Part shown: positions 6,556-7,570 of the stretch, piece by piece
How positions within the stretch are numbered: position 1 is the first letter of the stretch
How the letters are laid out: every line of letters begins with the position of its first letter
Assembly (NCBI GenBank): GCA_030831375.1
Contig: JAURLF010000218.1
Span: 1-7,570, forward strand
Length of the DNA stretch: 7,570 bases
From: Gaiellales bacterium
Lineage (GTDB): Bacteria > Actinomycetota > Thermoleophilia > Gaiellales > F1-60-MAGs149
Direction: 5' to 3'
Notes under the pieces: model-generated
What the model was told of the DNA's origin: nothing
What the model saw: only the letters and a program-made list of their open reading frames with translations
The model's database searches: none
Made by a program: the position numbers and the translations under genes

Positions 6556-6606
6556 TCGCCGCTCGGCGGGATCGGAGCCGCACGCGCACAGGCGCGCGCA
6601 TCGCGC

Positions 6607-7149
6607 TCAGAGCTGGCGCTCGACGAGATCCCGGTAGTGACCGCCGAGCGCCATGAGCTCCTCGTGGCGCCCGAGCTCGACGACGCGGCCGGCGTCGACG
6701 ACGGCGATCTGATCCGCATCCCTCACCGTCGACAGCCGATGGGCGATGACCAGACGGGTGGCGGACATCCGGGCGAGGGACTGGGTCACGATCTCCTGCG
6801 TCGGGTTGTCGAGGGCGCTCGTCGCCTCGTCGAGGATGATCAGCCGTGGGCGGCCCGCGACGGCGCGGGCGAGCAGGAGGCGCTGCACCTGGCCGCCTGA
6901 GAGCGTGCCCGCCCCGTCCATGAGCATGGTGTGCATCCCCATGGGCAGGTCGCGGATGAAGTCCGCCAGGCCGACCTCCTCCGCCGCCGCCCAGGCGTCG
7001 TCGATCGTCATGTCGCGGCCCCCGACGATGTTGTCGAGGATCGAGCCCCCCATCAGCGAGAACTTCTGCATGACGACGCCGAACTGCCGGCGCACGTAGG
7101 CGAGGTCCAGCTCGCCGAGCGGAGCGCCGTCAGTCCACCACCCGCCGGA
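6607..7149 (-). pseudogene. Headless ABC-exporter ATPase domain, NHLM bacteriocin-exporter-like
   Basis: This is the C-terminal part of an export-type ABC ATPase. From 7149 the frame reads DGAPLGELDLAYVRRQFG, then the Q-loop VMQ (Q at 7068-7066), the signature TLSGGQ, Walker B LIILDEATSALD, and switch histidine IAHRLST, ending at TGA 6607. All lie in the normal order and spacing. The Walker A loop, the upstream part of the ATPase fold and all transmembrane helices are absent, because the frame stops at TGA 7150-7152. It therefore cannot bind ATP alone. PMGMHT, GAGTLSGGQVQRLLLARA, DNPTQEIV and the ending LVERQL match what I recall of NHLM-type bacteriocin-system ABC transporters (peptidase-less subunit). 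That assignment is from memory. GTG 7095 has no good ribosome site. I read it as a truncated pseudogene. No precursor peptide or maturation enzyme is seen in the window. Confidence 0.75.
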
Positions 7150-7570
7150 TCACACCTTGAGCGACTCGACGACCTTGCCGCCGACGAGCACGCGCAGCCG
7201 CGTCGAGCCGGGACGGCCCTTGACCTTCAGCCGGATCGTCAGCGCGCTGCCCGTGGCCTTTCTCCTCGAGACCACGACGTAGCGTTTGCCGACCTTGCGC
7301 ATGATCACGACCTTCGCGCCAATCGACGCGGTCGGGATCGCGACGACAACCGTGACCTTGGCCCCGGTGCGCGTCGCCGCAGCCGTCGGCTTAGTGACCG
7401 CAGTGGGCGAATTCGTGCTGGGTGCGGCGCTCGCAGCGCCGGTGCTGGGTGTCGGGGCAGTGACTGGTGCGTTCTCAACCGGCGCGACCGGCGTCACGGG
7501 CGCGGACGCTACGGACGCCACGCTCGTCCCCACGGCGTTGGTCGCCGTGACCCTGAACGTGTACGACGCG
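7150..7570 (-). CDS. C-terminus of a secreted fibronectin-III-type surface protein (5' end beyond window)
   Basis: The minus frame enters from the right edge and ends at TGA 7150, giving the last 139 residues of a larger protein. It opens with ASYTFRVTATNAVGTSVAS, the last strands of a fibronectin type III domain. A linker of about 50 residues rich in Pro, Thr, Ala, Ser and Val follows (for example VTAPTPSTGAASAAPSTNSP), as in extracellular actinobacterial proteins. A final basic beta-strand domain of about 70 residues (KVTVVVAIPTASIGAKVVI, VGKRYVVVSRRK, STRLRVLVGGKVVESLKV) ends the protein. No sortase motif or C-terminal helix is present, so it is probably released or bound non-covalently. 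The GTG at 7533 is internal to the domain and is not a credible start. What enzymatic or adhesive part lies upstream cannot be seen. Confidence 0.85.
   Translation of the reverse strand, partial: ASYTFRVTATNAVGTSVASVASAPVTPVAPVENAPVTAPTPSTGAASAAPSTNSPTAVTKPTAAATRTGAKVTVVVAIPTASIGAKVVIMRKVGKRYVVVSRRKATGSALTIRLKVKGRPGSTRLRVLVGGKVVESLKV

Noticed and set aside
6553..6573. GC-rich hairpin between the dipeptidase and the ABC fragment, as a terminator
   Set aside because: The stem is short (CGCC/GGCG, four pairs) or bulged if extended, and no T-run follows. It could weakly stall transcription but is not a supported terminator.
6553..7152. Similar TGATC...CGGCGGG sequence just after the stops at 6555 and 7150, as recombination repeats
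   Set aside because: The match is short, differs in spacing and lies in GC-rich DNA where it is expected by chance.
1..7570. CRISPR array, insertion sequence or transposase
   Set aside because: No regularly spaced direct repeats, no transposase or integrase motif and no terminal inverted repeats were seen on either strand.

Overview
The window is very GC-rich DNA (clearly above 65% by eye) with strong G/C third-position bias and long spurious antisense ORFs. Together with the actinobacterial APC permease, TAnnnT-type -10 boxes, a possible leaderless GTG start and secreted Ig/fibronectin-like proteins ending in TNAVGT, this suggests an actinomycete-type bacterium, perhaps Thermoleophilia/Solirubrobacterales. 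The lineage is an inference from sequence style only.

Left part (1-3850) looks like ordinary chromosome. An APC-family amino-acid permease runs off the left edge on the minus strand (1-1520). A polytopic membrane protein of unknown function lies upstream of it on the same strand (1606-2703). Divergently from a 109-base promoter region comes a tight plus-strand gene pair: a small four-helix membrane protein resembling DUF6790 (2813-3304), and a soluble protein with a DUF4287-like N-terminus and a DUF1801/YdhG-like C-terminus (3308-3850), three bases apart.

A complete tRNA-Arg(CCT) gene at 3897-3969 separates this from a more mixed, accessory-looking right part. That part holds a secreted six-cysteine protein of unknown function pointing towards the tRNA (4015-5316, minus), with a good GTG start, Shine-Dalgarno sequence and a TTGACC/TAGGGT promoter. 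Next is the frameshifted remnant of an Ig-like repeat domain (5529-5721, plus), then an intact VanX-type D-Ala-D-Ala dipeptidase lipoprotein (5797-6555, plus). A headless ABC ATPase fragment follows (6607-7149, minus); it resembles the exporters of NHLM-type peptide-bacteriocin systems. Last is the C-terminus of a secreted fibronectin-III-type surface protein entering from the right edge (7150-7570, minus).

I see no complete new multi-gene system. The most notable structure is the 6607-7570 junction. There the stop codon of the surface protein is followed directly, in the same reading frame, by the truncated ABC ATPase. With the broken Ig-like domain at 5529-5721, this points to rearrangement or gene decay (or sequence/assembly error) around an intact cell-wall dipeptidase gene, next to a tRNA gene.
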